A DNA stretch of 64,000 nucleotides from positions 4,464,041 to 4,528,040 of the forward strand of contig NC_081146.1 in assembly GCF_958295425.1 (NCBI RefSeq). Reading direction: 5' to 3'. Both the position numbers and the translations under genes were made by a program. This document shows positions 12,012-26,200 of this stretch, one piece after another. The DNA is from Solea solea. Its lineage: Eukaryota > Chordata > Actinopteri > Pleuronectiformes > Soleidae. The notes under the pieces are model-generated. The model did no database searches, was not told where the DNA came from, and saw nothing but the letters and a program-made list of their open reading frames with translations. Numbering within the stretch: the stretch's first letter is position 1; the number at the start of each line of letters is the position of its first letter.

Positions 12012-15000
12012 AGGTTTGAAATAGTGGCTTCACTGATAACAATGGTACAGCCACCATATTCACGATATACATTTTCATTTGCAGGCCACACAAAGTGACA
12101 ACGTGAAGAAAATAGGGGCCAACAGATCATCCTGGAAGACCCTAAATATTGGACTGATTAGATTTGTGCTTGATTGTGGCTGTTTGGCTTATAAAGAAAC
12201 TCAATCAGATTCAATACTATCCATCTTTGAGACTGTGAGGACAACATCAGCGGCAGCTTTACAAGTGGAGATGGGACGAATGTTTCTAGATATGATGAGG
12301 ATACAAGTCTCTGTGACATAGTGGGTAAATATAAAGTGTCACCCAGTGTAAAATGTATGCGTTTAGGATTAGGAGCTTCAGTTGGACAATAAAGAACAGA
12401 CTTGTTGCTGTGCCAATCTGTGTTGTTCGCCCATGGGCGCTGAAAACTGTATGTGTGGATTTCAGTTTATTGAATATAGAAAAGGGAAGGCGGTTATTTA
12501 ACATTTATTATTCAGATTTTATAAAGATCCAAAACACTTGAGGAAGCATTTGTCATCATTTCTGAGGGTCGCCACAGCAGAAAATCCACAGATTTGATTT
12601 GGGCTTGGGCCCGGCACGAACACAGAGCACACTGTGGCGCTGGGGATTGGGTAACTTGCTCAGGGGTACCCAGCCCATGGCCCCTCTGCTCTGCTCCATT
12701 TGTCATCAGTTGATGATAGTAAAAAATAAACGTGTCAGTGATGACTTGACTGTCTGTACAGGGGAACTATTAACGATTCTTCTTGCTCTGGGTCAGGAGG
12801 AGGAAGTTGAAACACGTGTTGTCAGGAACAAGGATGGAGATTAAACTAGATATTTTACAAACAGTTCTAAGAATCTCAACGGCAGGAGTTATTGATTTCA
12901 TTCGATCTGGATGCCAGCACACATCAGAGTGGAAGGACTATGTAAAAATGCACGACAAAGAAAAGACAAATAAATTTGGTTAATTATAGCAAATCTGAGA
13001 TTAAGAGCATCATCAAATCCTAGTATATGAAAAAGAAATGGCAGGAAGAGTGAGATCGAGGAAATAATGGCAGGGATTACACCAACATTCAAAGAAAAGT
13101 ACTGTAGCGTTGCTCTGTATGTTCCTTAAATAAAAAGTGCATTAATGTAACTAATTTGGGGTAAATGTTTTATGTAAACATGAATATTTTAATGATGTAC
13201 CAGGTTAGAGAGTTTAATCTGCAGCATTAGTTCAGAGGAAATCTCTTTCACAAACAAGTTAAATTGGTATGAAAACTGATTTATCTCTAAATGAATCAAT
13301 ATCAAACCAAATTGAAAATTTAATTAATTCAGGAAAGCAGCAGCGCCCAGCCTGAGAGTCAATTTACCTTTCTGTATGATCAACTGCAATAAAAATATTA
13401 ACCACACGAGGGAGCCATTCACCCATGTTAATATTATTAAACACATCCTACATTAGATGTATGTGGTGGAAGGACATGTATTATCAATGTGTGTTTTGCA
13501 TCATCATCATTTGAAAGACCCAGTTTACTTTTATTATTCATGTAGTTATAGGAAAGGTTGAGGATAGTTTGGGAATCAAATTAATCATAAATAGCTTTCT
13601 TTTCTATAAAAATGTAAACTCATTTCAGAAGTCTGGAACGAGAACCGTAAAAGCAAAGAGAGAAGCATGTGATCATTGTGTTGGGCCATCACATTTTTGT
13701 CTCTTTTGTCAGTAATTCAGACCCAAACACTGTTATGAAGTCTTTTTCTTTCATTATGCACAGACACAATGAGCTTGTATTCTTGTCCTTGTTGAACTTT
13801 TGATATATTGTTTGGTTTGAAAGGTCCTTGGTTTTTGTTTTATTTCAAATCCAACATTCTGAAAAAATGTCCAGACATATTCAGAGCTAAATAACAATTA
13901 ACAACATTTAAATGGATGAAGTGATCTTTTGACATCATATCATAAACTGTGAGGTAGAAAATATTAAATTGTTAATATCTGGATATAATAAACCTTTCTT
14001 TTGTTCCGTAAAAACCAAGCCTTTATTTGTTTTAACCTTTGGTGAGACATGAATTGGTCACTGCTTTCTAACGAGGTAAAGACCTTCCTGTTTTTTCCGC
14101 CCATTATAAATGGTTTAGATGTTTTGAATTACACTCTATCATGGTCAATCCACTCCTTTCGCATTCCAAACATCTCATCTACAAACAACTGCTGCAATAG
14201 AGCTGTGCAGCTGCCATCAGTGGGACTGCAGGACTTGGACCGCTCCAAGATGGAAAGTTTGTGTTCGACAAACTGCTATTTTACCCTCAAGTTTCTTACA
14301 AGATAAACACATTCCACTTCAGAAGTGTTTTCACCAACAACCTCAGATTCCAGCGAAGCAGAAAAGTAATCAAAAGGTCTTCTATTTTCCGGTCATTTGA
14401 TCGGTCTTTCGTCATCGTCCTCACTCTTGGCCTGATTGTGATTGCTGTATTCTTTACCAACAATCACCAGATAATCAGTGAATTGTGAACCATGCTCCAC
14501 TGCTTGCCATCATCTTTGGGTTACCTCTTAGTACAGTTATTTTCCTTGTTACTGCAGTTGAAAACCGTCCTGTGCCTTCGTTGTGGCAAATTGACTCTTC
14601 AGATGCTACACACAGCGTCAAAGCTGAATGAGAGAAGTCAGGAAAGAATATAAGGTCAGGAGTTGGGTTGGTTGCTATAAATCAAATGACTACCTATGTG
14701 TGTGTCTGTGTTAGTGCATAAGTGTGTGGTTTTCCTATAGCCTTAGAATAATATTTTTGTATGTGTACTTTAGGAAATGGAAGCTTTCTATGCAAACTAA
14801 AGAAAATGGCTCCGCCCACATATACATGATGCATAAACCAGTGAAGAAGAAAGCGGACGCTGCAGATTGGAGAGAGTTGTGGAAGTGTTGTTTTATTGTG
14901 TGGAATTAGGATGTTACGTTTAAATATGACTACCTGATTTGTTTCTGTTGGTGGGAGGTATTTTATTTTGATACATGGTGTGGCTGCTGTATTTTGTTGG

Positions 15001-17884
15001 TTTTTTTTTTTATGCTTTTATTATTTGGGTCTTTGGGTCTATTTTAAAATACATAGCATGATCTTACCTCACACTTAAGCGCTGACATTTAACCTAAAAG
15101 AGCCAGAGGATGACAGCTAAGAACATATTTGCTGACACAGAATGCTCCTTTTATTTCTGCACACCGTGCACAGACATGATGTTTTTTATAGTCTTCACCA
15201 GACCAAATACCAAGAAGAGCAGAGCTCAAAACCACAGTCACAATAACTGCAGACAACAGCGAGTAATATTCTTGTGTCCCGAGGATATTTAAGTCTGAAG
15301 TGCTTCGTAAGTATTTATCACATTCCTATGCTGCCACATTAATACACTGCGTTTGCTCCAAAACCTCATTAAATACTAGGAAATGTACAGGGAGGCAGAA
15401 CAAACAAACACTGTGGTGGATTTGTTTGCAGTTTCCGACGCAGAATGTGAGACATTTGCAGTCTGTGTGTAAAGTACTAAGAACTATGAGCATTGGGTGG
15501 TTTTACAGATGAGCTAGAGTATCTTCAACTTGTTGCTGAGTTTACATCAATGGTTTATTATCATAGTCGACATGTCAGGTAGGCCTCATCCTCCAGCTGG
15601 GCTCCTGTCCAGCTGTCAACATTCATTCTTAAGAGAGGAGGGATTTAAACAGAGGTCAGATCAGAAGGGTGGACACGTCCAACCCTGAGCTGTGGAAAAA
15701 ACGAGGCCTTGTTTTCCTGCTGGGAGCACTCATTACAAGACAGTATATAAGCTTCCCACAGACAAGTACAACTCCTTGACCTCACATTGGAGTGAATGGA
15801 GAGAATGGACCCTCAGGCCAAGCCACAGAAGTAGATTCCAAACCAGGCCAAAGAGAGACAACAGAGTGTCAGCTTGGGACACATATGTTGTTGTTTTTTT
15901 CTCTTACTCCTCCATCCACAACATGTGAGCTGCTAACTGCACTCTGTGGTGATTCAGACAAAAGGCCAGCACACATTTAGAAGCAACGGTTTGAGTCGAT
16001 GTCATTTTTGTTATAAAAATAGCACAATGGGAAATGACACATACATGTGGCTTCAAAACATGTGAAAAACACATGGAAGAAACCAGGTGTGCTCATTACT
16101 AAGCAGCCAAAACCTTGACGCTGCTGAGATAACTGAAGTTATTCATGTGTTTAATTAAAAGTCTAAACATCTATATAAATCTATACAAAGACAATAAATT
16201 ATAACAAATCCCTCACAGCAGATATTTATACATATCAGATACTGTCTATTTGGTCTAGGAGCCAAATATCAAAGTGACACAATTCTCATTTGAAAATAAT
16301 TCAAATGCCTGTGGAGTCATGTAACTACAATAATCACAAGAACTCCACCAAATATCATATGATTTAATTATAGATCAATGTGTGATGTGGTTAAAATCTC
16401 ATGTGTAAAATAAAAGTGTGTCAAATTAATTTGAGTTCAGGGGCCACATAATCACGTGGGCCAGATCAATAAAATCATAGTATAATAACCTATAAATAAC
16501 AACAACGCCAAGTTTTTCCCTTTGTTTTACAATTTCATTATTTTTTTTACAAAACACATCAGGAACAACCTGAACTTTCTTAAGAAAATAAGATCAAATT
16601 TTATGCCTAAATTGACCATTTCCACATGTGCATTACAACTTACAGCTCACAGTGGATATATATATACATATATATACAGTATATAGATATATATTCAAAT
16701 AATTAGCATATTTTAGCTTATTGAATGAAAACGCTTGTCAGACTCTAAATCACACTGACATGTTTGTAACTTACTTTCACTCTAACCCTGTTCTCCCACT
16801 TCCACAGTAGTAAACTGGAGCATTTTTACTCCTTTACTCCACTTTGTACAGTGTATAAATGTGTATATGACAAATAATATTGATATCGTCTAATATATAT
16901 TCTATTCTCATATAGTCTATCATAGTCTGAGGTGAACCACAAATAATCCCGCTACAGGCTGAGTCATTAGATGCCAGAGATTTACACTGTGATTTTCAAT
17001 ACTTACAAACTTATTAACAAATGGAAGTTACTGGCACATTCTGAAGTGTTGAAGGAGAGAAGTTTGTTCACAAAATCATTGATTCAAAGCGGCCTTTGAT
17101 CGTTCTGAGTTACATCAAGCAGACGACACACCTCACTACACACACACACACCTATATCACTCACCACAGGTGTGTGTGTGCCCTAATCGTTCATCAGCGA
17201 GCGAGACGTTCTCGACACAGTTATTGTTCCTCACAGGTGTGTCACTCTTTAATCAGAGGCACTAAAAAGCAACACTGTGAAAGGGCGATGTTGAAATAAA
17301 TGAGCCATATTGTGTGGTGTTTGACTTTGCCACAGATCAACAAATTGATCATCGTCATTAGGGCAACGATCATGAGGTAGAGGAGACTCGGTGTGCTCTG
17401 CTCTGCACATGCTGACTCATGCTGTGTTGTCCAGCAACATGTGCCACTGCCGGCTCGAGCCTGACCAGGTGTCCCTGATTATTTCTGTTGAAATGTTTGG
17501 CAAATGAAAAGTCGATGGATGTTTGTTCATTATTTAATTCAATAACTTGCCTCTGATGCTTGGGTCACAGGGTTGGATGAACTTTGCCAACATAGACAAA
17601 CCGTTCTTCAGCCGAAGATCAAACTATCAAAGTTAAGAAGCTAATGCAAGACAAATGAGCAACGTGTTATGTGACACTCACAACAGATTGAATGTATTAT
17701 ATATCAAAAGTCACCACAAATGCTTAATAATAATTCAAGCTTAAATATCTAAAAGGTTTTTTTAAATTATAATATTCAAGCTTGAAAAAATGAGGAATAC
17801 GATTTGTGGTGATTTTTTGTTATTATTCTGCCTGTGTTTGGTCCTCATGATTAGAATTAAAATGAGTATTCTATACACCAATTA

Positions 17885-18011
17885 CGGCGCTTTTCCAGTT
17901 CTAGCACTACTTGACTTAACTTGACTCTACTGGGTTTGGTTTCAGGCACGTTGTTTTCCATTATTTCATCGTACCTCGTTAACATGGGCTCTGTCGTTAT
18001 AGCACGTGCCA

Positions 18012-18013
<2 letters not shown>
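17885..18013. mobile_element. fragment of a fish DNA element interrupted by a TA array
   Basis: The blocks GGCGCTTTTCCAGTTCTAGCA, TTTTCCATTATTTCATCGTACC and ACATGGGCTCTGTCGTTATAGC resemble one half of a dispersed teleost DNA element. The other half is absent, and a TA array begins exactly where it should continue. Family unassigned. Confidence 0.4.

Positions 18014-18068
<55 letters not shown>
18014..18068. repeat. (TA)n microsatellite
   Basis: An uninterrupted TA dinucleotide array followed by a short ACATATATG tail. Confidence 0.95.
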
Positions 18069-18072
<4 letters not shown>

Positions 18073-19134
18073 TGCGACACAAACACACATGAATGAATGA
18101 CATAACAATATTTGTATGCCGTGTCCTTCATTTAAAAACAGGCTCTGTCGAGCAAAACTATCAGACCTGACTGGCTGCAGTGATTTAAACACTGTTATAC
18201 TGAAGTTATGTGGAACTTGTGGACTCCATGATAATGTTTGAATCTAACTGACATTTGTTTCCATTTTAAAGCCTCCAAGTTTGGCAAACGGTGTTTATAT
18301 GTCCATGTGTATTATGCTGTACAGTGAGGATGGTGTTCCTGCTGAGCTCTGGGCCTGTCGCACCTCTACCTGTGCCCATATAAGACCATGCATGGCAGGG
18401 ACGTCCATTTCCCTGAGTCAGGCCTAAGCCGGACCGCATACCAAATGAGTTGATAGCTGCAGGGTCATCGGCCGAGGACCACTGCTCCTTGATGTTTCGC
18501 CTCTTATCCCGCAAACATCTTCTTTAAATATGAAGTGTGAATGCAGGAACAGGACTTCATGCAGGAAAATGCATCGTCAAAACACGGAATTAGGACTTGT
18601 TGAATGTAGTATTTAAGCAATCTGGGGTAGGGAGCCTTTACAGTACAACAGTATAAATCATCCAATGCTCATAACTCAGACCTGCGTTACTGACTCAAGT
18701 TTTATTTATCTTTTATTTTCAATAGTGCTTTTGCTTCTACCACTTGTGTCACTTGCTATTACACTGTATGATAATATATCTTCATATAATGTATACTCAG
18801 CTGAAGTTTTCACTTCAAAGCACAGTCTCTTTCAAACTGGACCTTTAACTCGAGCAGATAACTCAGTTTAAATTAATCAAGAAATTGAATCAAGAAAATG
18901 CACGATACGAGTTGAACAAACTTTATTGGTTTTCATATCGCTTCAGACATCAGTGCAATTACAATCACAAGGAGGAAACTTGATTAGATTTGTATCCAGA
19001 CAGAAAACCTTTTTATGCAACAGCTTCATAAATGAGCTGAAGTCGAGTATAAATGAATGTGAATTCAAACTGCTGGCAAAACATCATAGTAAAAATACAT
19101 TTGATTTAATCTCATTGCATAATGTAGACATTAA

Positions 19135-19330
19135 AGGTCCAGTGTGTGCTAAAATTGCATATACCACACATAAGTGTATAATTGCTTTACAATAAAGATG
19201 ATTTGGTTTTTGTAGCCTCAGAATAAGACTGTATGTATTTTAGATGTTTTCTACAGCAGCCTGAAAGTACAAGTAGTTGCTCACAATGCTAACAAATGCA
19301 AAGGCCACCGTAGTTCTCTGCCCTTTGTTG
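19135..19330 (+). mobile_element. fragment of a TTAA-linked dispersed element
   Basis: It starts directly after TTAA with AGGTCCAGTGTGTG and includes AAAGGCCACCGTAGTTCTCTG near 19298-19318. Both motifs also occur in the more complete copy at 44635-45299. The right end is lost. Confidence 0.5.
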
Positions 19331-21118
19331 CCTTTTGCGATCTCAACCACACTTCAAGAGTTCTTCTCTTCAACAGGAGCTGAAAACATACACAACAATC
19401 AAAGTATTCCACTCTCTTTGTTTAAAAAGATGAAGCCTGACTCTTAAACGTCGACTGCACTCTATGGACAAAATCATTTCCATCACCTCACGTTATTTAT
19501 GTTGGATTGCAAGGATTAAAACCGCGATAAGTGCTCCTGAGCTGAGGCTGAGAGGTGCTCCAGACGGCCGAGCACAGACATCTGGGAATGATACAGATGG
19601 GTTTGGTGCTAATCATCCCTCACTGCTGTTTTTATGGACCCAAATTTCAGTAAAGCCTCAGGATCTGAGCCTGTATTAACCTGATTCTATCTGCCTCCGT
19701 GTGCCTCTGATACTTTTACAAGTCGCCCTAACCGGTGCTGTTAATTCATCCTACATCCTTTACTGCACATGCAGCAGCTGCACTTTGCACTTGTGAAGTG
19801 AAAGTTATACATTATTTGCTCTCTTGTTCTTGAAGTCTCTAAAGAAGGCACATATTTGAATGACCTGAGCTCATTTCTCCAGATAAACTCAGACTAACAG
19901 TCCAAGATAATCTCTGAAACACTCCAGTATTCATTGTCTGAATCTCTTTTCAGAAATGCACTGAATTCTGGAGTTGGAATCTCTGGAGGGAACTTTATCT
20001 GCAAATGTCTGAAGAAGTTGACAGAGATTCTCCTGCCAGATTCCTATGTTTAATCACCAGTTAATGTCTGAGTGAGATCATGTGAGAACATTGCCAACGC
20101 TGGAGTAGTGACATTTAAGGACGTTTGCACAGCTGCTAAGCAGAGCAGCCAATGGGAGCGCCTTCTCTCTCCGTGAACTGCCCTGTGATTGGTCAAAGTC
20201 TCACTTGGAAAGTTGAACATTCGTCATCTTCTACCACAGGCAGCACAAGCAAAGGAAAGCAACACATCCACAATGTGGTCCAGCAATGTGTGACGCAGCG
20301 CCAATCAAAGTCAAAAGGCCTTTTCGTCAGTGTGTGTGTGTGTGTGTGTCGCATGTCATCCTCAATGACACGTGGGATCTCTTTAAACCCCTGGAACATG
20401 TTTTCTTTGTGGACTATAACAAACAGTAATCACTTCATACGAGAAGAATATGATGCAAAAGGACCGTCAGAGTTTGCACAAACAAAAGTGAAGTTGGACT
20501 GTTTAAGTGAGCGCCTATTAGTGTCCCTCAACTGTGCAGCAAACCTTCACATGTAAACCTCTGATGAAAAATAAACTGAGCTGGGTTTAGTGTGTGAACT
20601 ATACCTGGGTTTCTTTTGGGTAAAACACTAACAGATGGCCCCTCTTATAATATCAACCCTGGACTATATAGAGTCTGATTACATTTCGTTGTTAGTCATG
20701 TCAAGTTGAGAGCACGTAAAAATGTCCCACTGTTTGTTGTAGTAGCATAATTGTGGGCCTAATATCTCCTCTAAGCCTGTGGGAACTCAGGTCTGTTGCT
20801 GTTTGCTTCACTTCACTTACGGTCTTGATTCTGAGTGACGGCGATGACAAGGGTATGGGACAAATGAAAGTATATTAGTTTAAAACGGAGAAGAGAAAGC
20901 GAGTAAAGCTTAAAAACAATGGCTATAAAAAGCATAACAGTCTTTTCCCTCACACTAGTTTATCATGATTGTCGAGAGCGTCTAAAAGAAGCGTCTCCTC
21001 CTGAACTTTCCTGCTAGTTGCCCGTCTCCTCCTTTCAATAAATCCAAAGGAGGCCATGAGTTGAGTTGACCCCCCCCCTCAGTGAAAGTGCCATGGAGCA
21101 ACTCCAGATGTGAACATC

Positions 21119-21262
21119 CTCCCTCGCTCTCTCTTTCTCTCGCTTTCTCCCATACTTTTCTTTTCTCTCTCTCTCTCTCTCTCTCTCCCACTTCCACCAC
21201 CAGTCAACCCCCCTCCCTCCCTCCCTCCCTCCCTCCCTCCCCCATGCAGCTACGAGTTTTCC
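21119..21262. repeat. pyrimidine-rich (CT)n and (CCCT)n block
   Basis: CT dinucleotides (21165-21188) and a run of CCCT tetramers (about 21209-21241) form a long polypyrimidine strand. It gives only low-complexity frames. Confidence 0.9.
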
Positions 21263-21420
21263 ATTTCCTTTTTTGGTGAAAAAATCTGAAACAGAGGCAG
21301 GGAGGAGGACATTTCACCAAAGCAGACAGGAGAGTGGATCTGGCCGCCTGTGGATGTGTGCTTCATCAAGGCGATCAAACAGTCGACTCAGCATAAACAA
21401 CAGAGTGCATGTAGGCATTC

Positions 21421-21616
21421 AGCCACACACTCACACACACACACACACACACACACTCTCTACCATTTACTGCGTCTGTCTGTCTGTCTCACACACACAA
21501 ATATTTCACACCTACTGACACACACTTTTTGCTTTATTATACCTGTTTTTTTTCTCACACTCACACAGTTTAATGATTCCCCCCACACACACATCTCTCT
21601 CTCTCCCCCTCTCTCC

Positions 21617-21656
<40 letters not shown>

Positions 21657-21657
21657 T
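21421..21657. repeat. (CA)n and (CT)n microsatellite cluster
   Basis: CA arrays near 21431-21455 and 21637-21655 and a CT array near 21596-21637 are separated by CA/CT-rich sequence. Together with the preceding block this makes a simple-repeat zone of over 500 bp just beyond the likely fhl3 3' end. Confidence 0.9.
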
Positions 21658-21767
21658 AGAGAGTGATCTTTCCTAGAAAGACTTTTTGAGCACACCAGAT
21701 GGGTTTTCTCTGGCTTAGACAGTAAACACAAGTCTACAGAAAACCATGAGCTCATAAAGCAGTAATG

Positions 21768-23082
21768 TTTATTTTTTTTTCACTATGACCACAGAATACA
21801 AAAAAAAAAACTGTTCAGCAAACATCAGTCAGTGTAAATGTATTTAATAAGACTTTACAAATAAGACTTGTAGCTTTTAGTCAATTATCGTCTTCTTCTT
21901 CTTCTTTTTAGAGCAGTAAGTTCATCCTGTTATCGCCCTTTCTGGCTTACTTTTCATTTTAAAATGCATATTTGCCAACTCTGACTCACCAGCATCAAAG
22001 CTGAAATAATGAAATATAGTACTTTTCTTCTTCTTTGTTTTTTTTTTTTATAGAATTTCCACATACAAGTTAAAACTAACAATGAAAAAATGAAACACCA
22101 ACAGTGTTAACAGGAACAAAAAAAGAAATGAATGTGGCAAATCATGGCAGATGAAGACGTGCATATGGTCACGCATCTCATTTCAGCGTCTTTCGAGATA
22201 TAAATGAAGGCTCTTTGAGCAAAAGTGATAAAAAAACGTGTAAAATAAGTGTCATTGCAAAGTTTCACATGCACATATGTAACTGTAAAAGCGTGTCTTT
22301 AGCCATTGTCCTTAAAATGTGTTTTTATGTGCACATTACATTGGTAGCAAGAGATTATTTCATCCAAAGTGCAAATGACTTTATTGATTGTGACCGTCGT
22401 CATTTCTAAACCTAAATATCCCTCTTACATTTACTTTATGACACATTTAAATTGGTCTTAACAACAGTGTCACAAATCCTTCTATGTCATTATATACAGT
22501 AAGTTGTTCAAGACACACAAAGCAAAACATACACTGTAGAAAGATAAATGACACGTGAGAGAAAGCAACATTCAAAATGCATAAAACTGCAGTTAAAAGA
22601 GCATTAAAACAGCGACTACACCATACTTTGAAAATACAGACCGTAAGGTTTAGATTCTATTCTGCATCAGTGTTCTGTGTCTTCTCTTCAGAGCCTGAGC
22701 TTTACCTGAAGTGGCAATTTATTTATATAAAATATTAGGGAATTGTTTTTTTTGGCAAAGTGACTAGCATTTTGCTTTTTTTTTTCTCTTTGGTTTAATA
22801 ATACATCATATAAGAAATGTATTTTTAAGGCACGCTATAAAGTTTAATTCACAAAATCACAAAACTCTTTGGTTAAAAGAAGAAATGGGTGATGTTGTGG
22901 TTCATGCACCAACACGGGATTTTGCACACGAGCTCCTTGATGAACGTCAGCCTGAACCCAGACTGTCCCTCGCGGCAGAGGCAGCATTCGTTTGCCTGTG
23001 TTATCTTTCTCGGCTTTGAAACGCTGGGACAAACGGCACAAGGTCATTCAGAAGAAGGGTGAGACTATTGTGAGTGACTGCT
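21768..23082 (-). other. fhl3: likely fhl3 3' UTR with candidate poly(A) signals
   Basis: This is AT-rich sequence after the fhl3 stop with no coding signal. AATAAA hexamers on the minus strand occur at 22723-22718, 22385-22380 and 21773-21768. The last is followed within about 20-40 bases by a GT-rich stretch, as expected downstream of a cleavage site, so I place the outer limit there. The nearest signal would give a UTR of only about 370 nt. Which is used cannot be told from sequence alone. Confidence 0.45.
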
Positions 23083-23234
23083 CTATAGGTTGTTGTGGCA
23101 GTCGCGGCACAGGATCCTTTCTCCATCGGGGAAGAAGCCGGCGCCCACCAGGGTCACGGAGCACTGGGAGCAGGTGAAGCATGGCTGGTGCCACTGACGG
23201 TCCTCGAATGAGATATACTTTCCTCCTCCAAAAC
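23083..23234 (-). CDS. fhl3: fhl3 last coding exon (LIM4 and stop)
   Basis: The acceptor TCCCAG precedes 23234. The two first bases complete Gly230, then residues 231-279 follow: FGGGKYISFEDRQWHQPC at the start and LCRDCHNNL before TAG (23085-23083). LIM4 ligands include H245, C248, C251, C254, C272 and C275. The C-terminal tail is four residues after the last cysteine, about as short as in other FHL proteins. Confidence 0.94.
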
Positions 23235-26200
23235 CTGGGACAAAAAAAAAGAGAGACTGAGACTGATATCAAGGTCAGGGGTCAAATTTAGCCAAAGCTG
23301 GAAAAAGAGACGAGAGGAGATCATTTCATTTACAGTAGCTGAAAGGTTTTTCAGGAGTTATTGATGTATAATAGTATGATAACACCAATCATCAAATTTT
23401 AGTGTCAACTTGTCGTATTGTTATTATTATTATTGTCATATTGTGTCTGCCTAATGAATGGATGAATGAATGAATGGTGAGATGAGATAGAGAGATAAGG
23501 AGGGACAAAAAGTGAGAGCAAAGCCTTCAAAAGTATGAGAGCATTTCACTGAAAATGATCAACACTCGTGATAATACTGTCATTCAGTGTGAATATTAGA
23601 ATCATATAACAGTGGAGAACATAAACACATCCCCACTCAGAGGCGTGCACAGACATTTGAAAGGACAGGGGTGGGCACCTACTGTGCACTGGTGGGCCAG
23701 AGGCAGCCAGCCCTGGGGGACGGAATTTCATGTGAGCCTCTATGGACCTCCACACATTATTGTTTGATTAAGCAAGTTCAAGTTGCGTTTTGTAGCCAGT
23801 AGGGCCCTTCCTCATGTTTTTACCCCTCTGGAGACCACTTTGACGTGTGTCTTTTTACTCAAGAGGGCACTTTGTCCCGCTGAATTTTTGTCCGTTAGGA
23901 CACCAGGGAGGACCACTTGTGCTCTGTGACTGTGGCGAACACGGGTGAGTGTCTGACACTGTTCTCTCTGTGGCTGAAGCAACACTTGAGCTACAACTTT
24001 AGCATACTGCATTTCCCAGAATTCCTCACATGACAGATATTTAATCAGTGAAATCGTTCAATTGGCCTTAGGTAAAAGATTGCACATAGATTTGAACAGT
24101 CCTGCACACCAAAAATGACTTGCCTTACCTGTCTCTGAAGTTTTAATAATAAGTAAAAAGAAATACCGGGGCCTTTCTGTGTGTACATGGGTTTTCTCTG
24201 GGTTCTCTGGTTTCCTCCCACAGTCCAAAAGCATGCAGAGGTTAATTGAACACTTAATTGGTGAGTGAATGGTTGTTCATCTGTGTATGTTGGCCCTGTG
24301 ATGGACTGGGGACCCGTCTTTTGCCCTATGTCAGCTGGGATTGTGGCAGATGAAGCGGTAGACAATAGATGCACGGAAAAGAAATACCTTTCATGTCCGT
24401 AGCCCATTAACAATAAATCTGTAATATTCTCTAAAATCTAATCTTCACAATATCATAGTTCATGGCACTTTATTCCATATTGAAACATATCTAGGTAGGG
24501 GCCAGTGATGTGGTCTTGCCTGTAATGGGTTTGCTGCAGGCCTCACACTTCTTGGCGTACAGGCTGCCAAAGCACTTGAGGCAGTAAGGGCTGTCGTCTC
24601 TGGAGGTGAAGTGTTGACCTGCCAGCTGCGTCTTACAGCTGGCGCACACAAAACACTCCTTATGAAACGGCTCATCCCGGTAAGTCACGCCGCCTTTAGC
24701 CAGGGTCTGAAAACAAAACAGGTTGGATGTTATGTGAAGATTGCTTCTGAAATCTCTTCCCATGTGTGCAGAGCCCGGATTAATCCCACTCATGTATCCC
24801 ATGTGTTTACGTGGCTTCGTCTTATTCTCCTTCTCGTGAGTAGAGCGAGTGGAAATTCAACGAACAATTACAACCGATAACTGCACCGACCTTTTTACAG
24901 TGTGTGCAGCGTGGGGCGAACTTGTCCTCGTAGCAGGCAACACAGTAGTGTTCGTCCTTGTCGGGGATGAAGGACTTGGAACCGATGGGCTCTTCGCAGC
25001 TGTGACAGATGAAGCAGCCCTCGTGCCAAGTAGAGCCTGCGTACTCCAACTTCCTGGTACCTACCACAGAAAGAGCGAGAGAGAGAGAGTGATGAAGTTT
25101 GTTTTTGTGTGGACAAAATGACCTTGACCTTTTAACCTTTGCCCACTAATCAGTGAAAGTCTGTGCAAGATGTACTTTCTTACAGGAATGGGTCATAATG
25201 TGAGGTCGCTGTTTTGCACTACCAAAATAAAAATGTAATCAATATATTTGTGTATTTGTGAAAAGCGAGATACAAGCAAACTGTGTTTTATTTGCATAGA
25301 AAAAAACAATAGCAACTGAAAACAACAAATTAAATCAATATGACCCTGAACAGGGTGAATATTACAAGCATGCATGAAATGGACTTGTCGTTGTGTGCTT
25401 ATTCCTTTCTCTGTTGGTTTATTCTTTCATATTTGGTATGATCTTTGTTTGTCTACATAATATTGACTCTGAGGATTCTGGAGGTGAAGATGTAGATATT
25501 TCATTTATGTATGATTTATGTTTATTTAGCTTTAACACCGTTTTAGAGGGGTTGAGCTTGTTTGGCTTGGTAAATGCATGTTGCATTTTTGTTTTGCAGA
25601 TGTAATTGTGGGTCATTTTGTTGTTGTGTGTTATATTTTTTAATATTGTATAAAAAAAGGAAACTAACTTTGCTTTTTCACATTTTACTCAAGTGACAAA
25701 CGGCTGTGACGTCATCATGAGAATCTAAACTCCAGATTTGAAGCCTCCAGATTTGACTGGAGTTAATTGACATTTTGCAACTGGGCGTTCAGAACAGTTT
25801 CCTGCAACCAGGCTCCGATTGAATGGATGGAAATATTATTTAAAAAATGGATTTCACTTTGTAAATGATACCAATTTACAAAATGTAAATTGTAAAACAA
25901 GTGAAGGGGGAATTGATTTTTTTTTGTAACGAGCACAGTTGGCTTAGCGTCAGGAGAAACCCAGAAGACTGTCCTTTTTTCTATGATTTTACTACAGAAA
26001 TGCTTCAATTTCTTCATATTTGAAGAAAATTCACAATAGGACAGATGTACAACACAATATACAGTCGCAGCTGCCGTATGTAACCATTTAGGATGGTTTT
26101 GGTATTTTTGGTCGTAGTTTTACTGAACTATGAAACTGAATACATGAACTACACAAAGGCAAGTAAATAAATCATTTAGATTTCTTTCATTTGAAATCAA

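Noticed and set aside
12540..12720. GC-richer patch with a GTCGCCACAGCAGA motif
   Set aside because: It resembles dispersed repeat sequence, but I could not identify ends or a family.
14049..14488. Two overlapping frames, one with a hydrophobic end
   Set aside because: No homology I recognise, no splice context; the hydrophobic stretch is easily explained by T-rich sequence.
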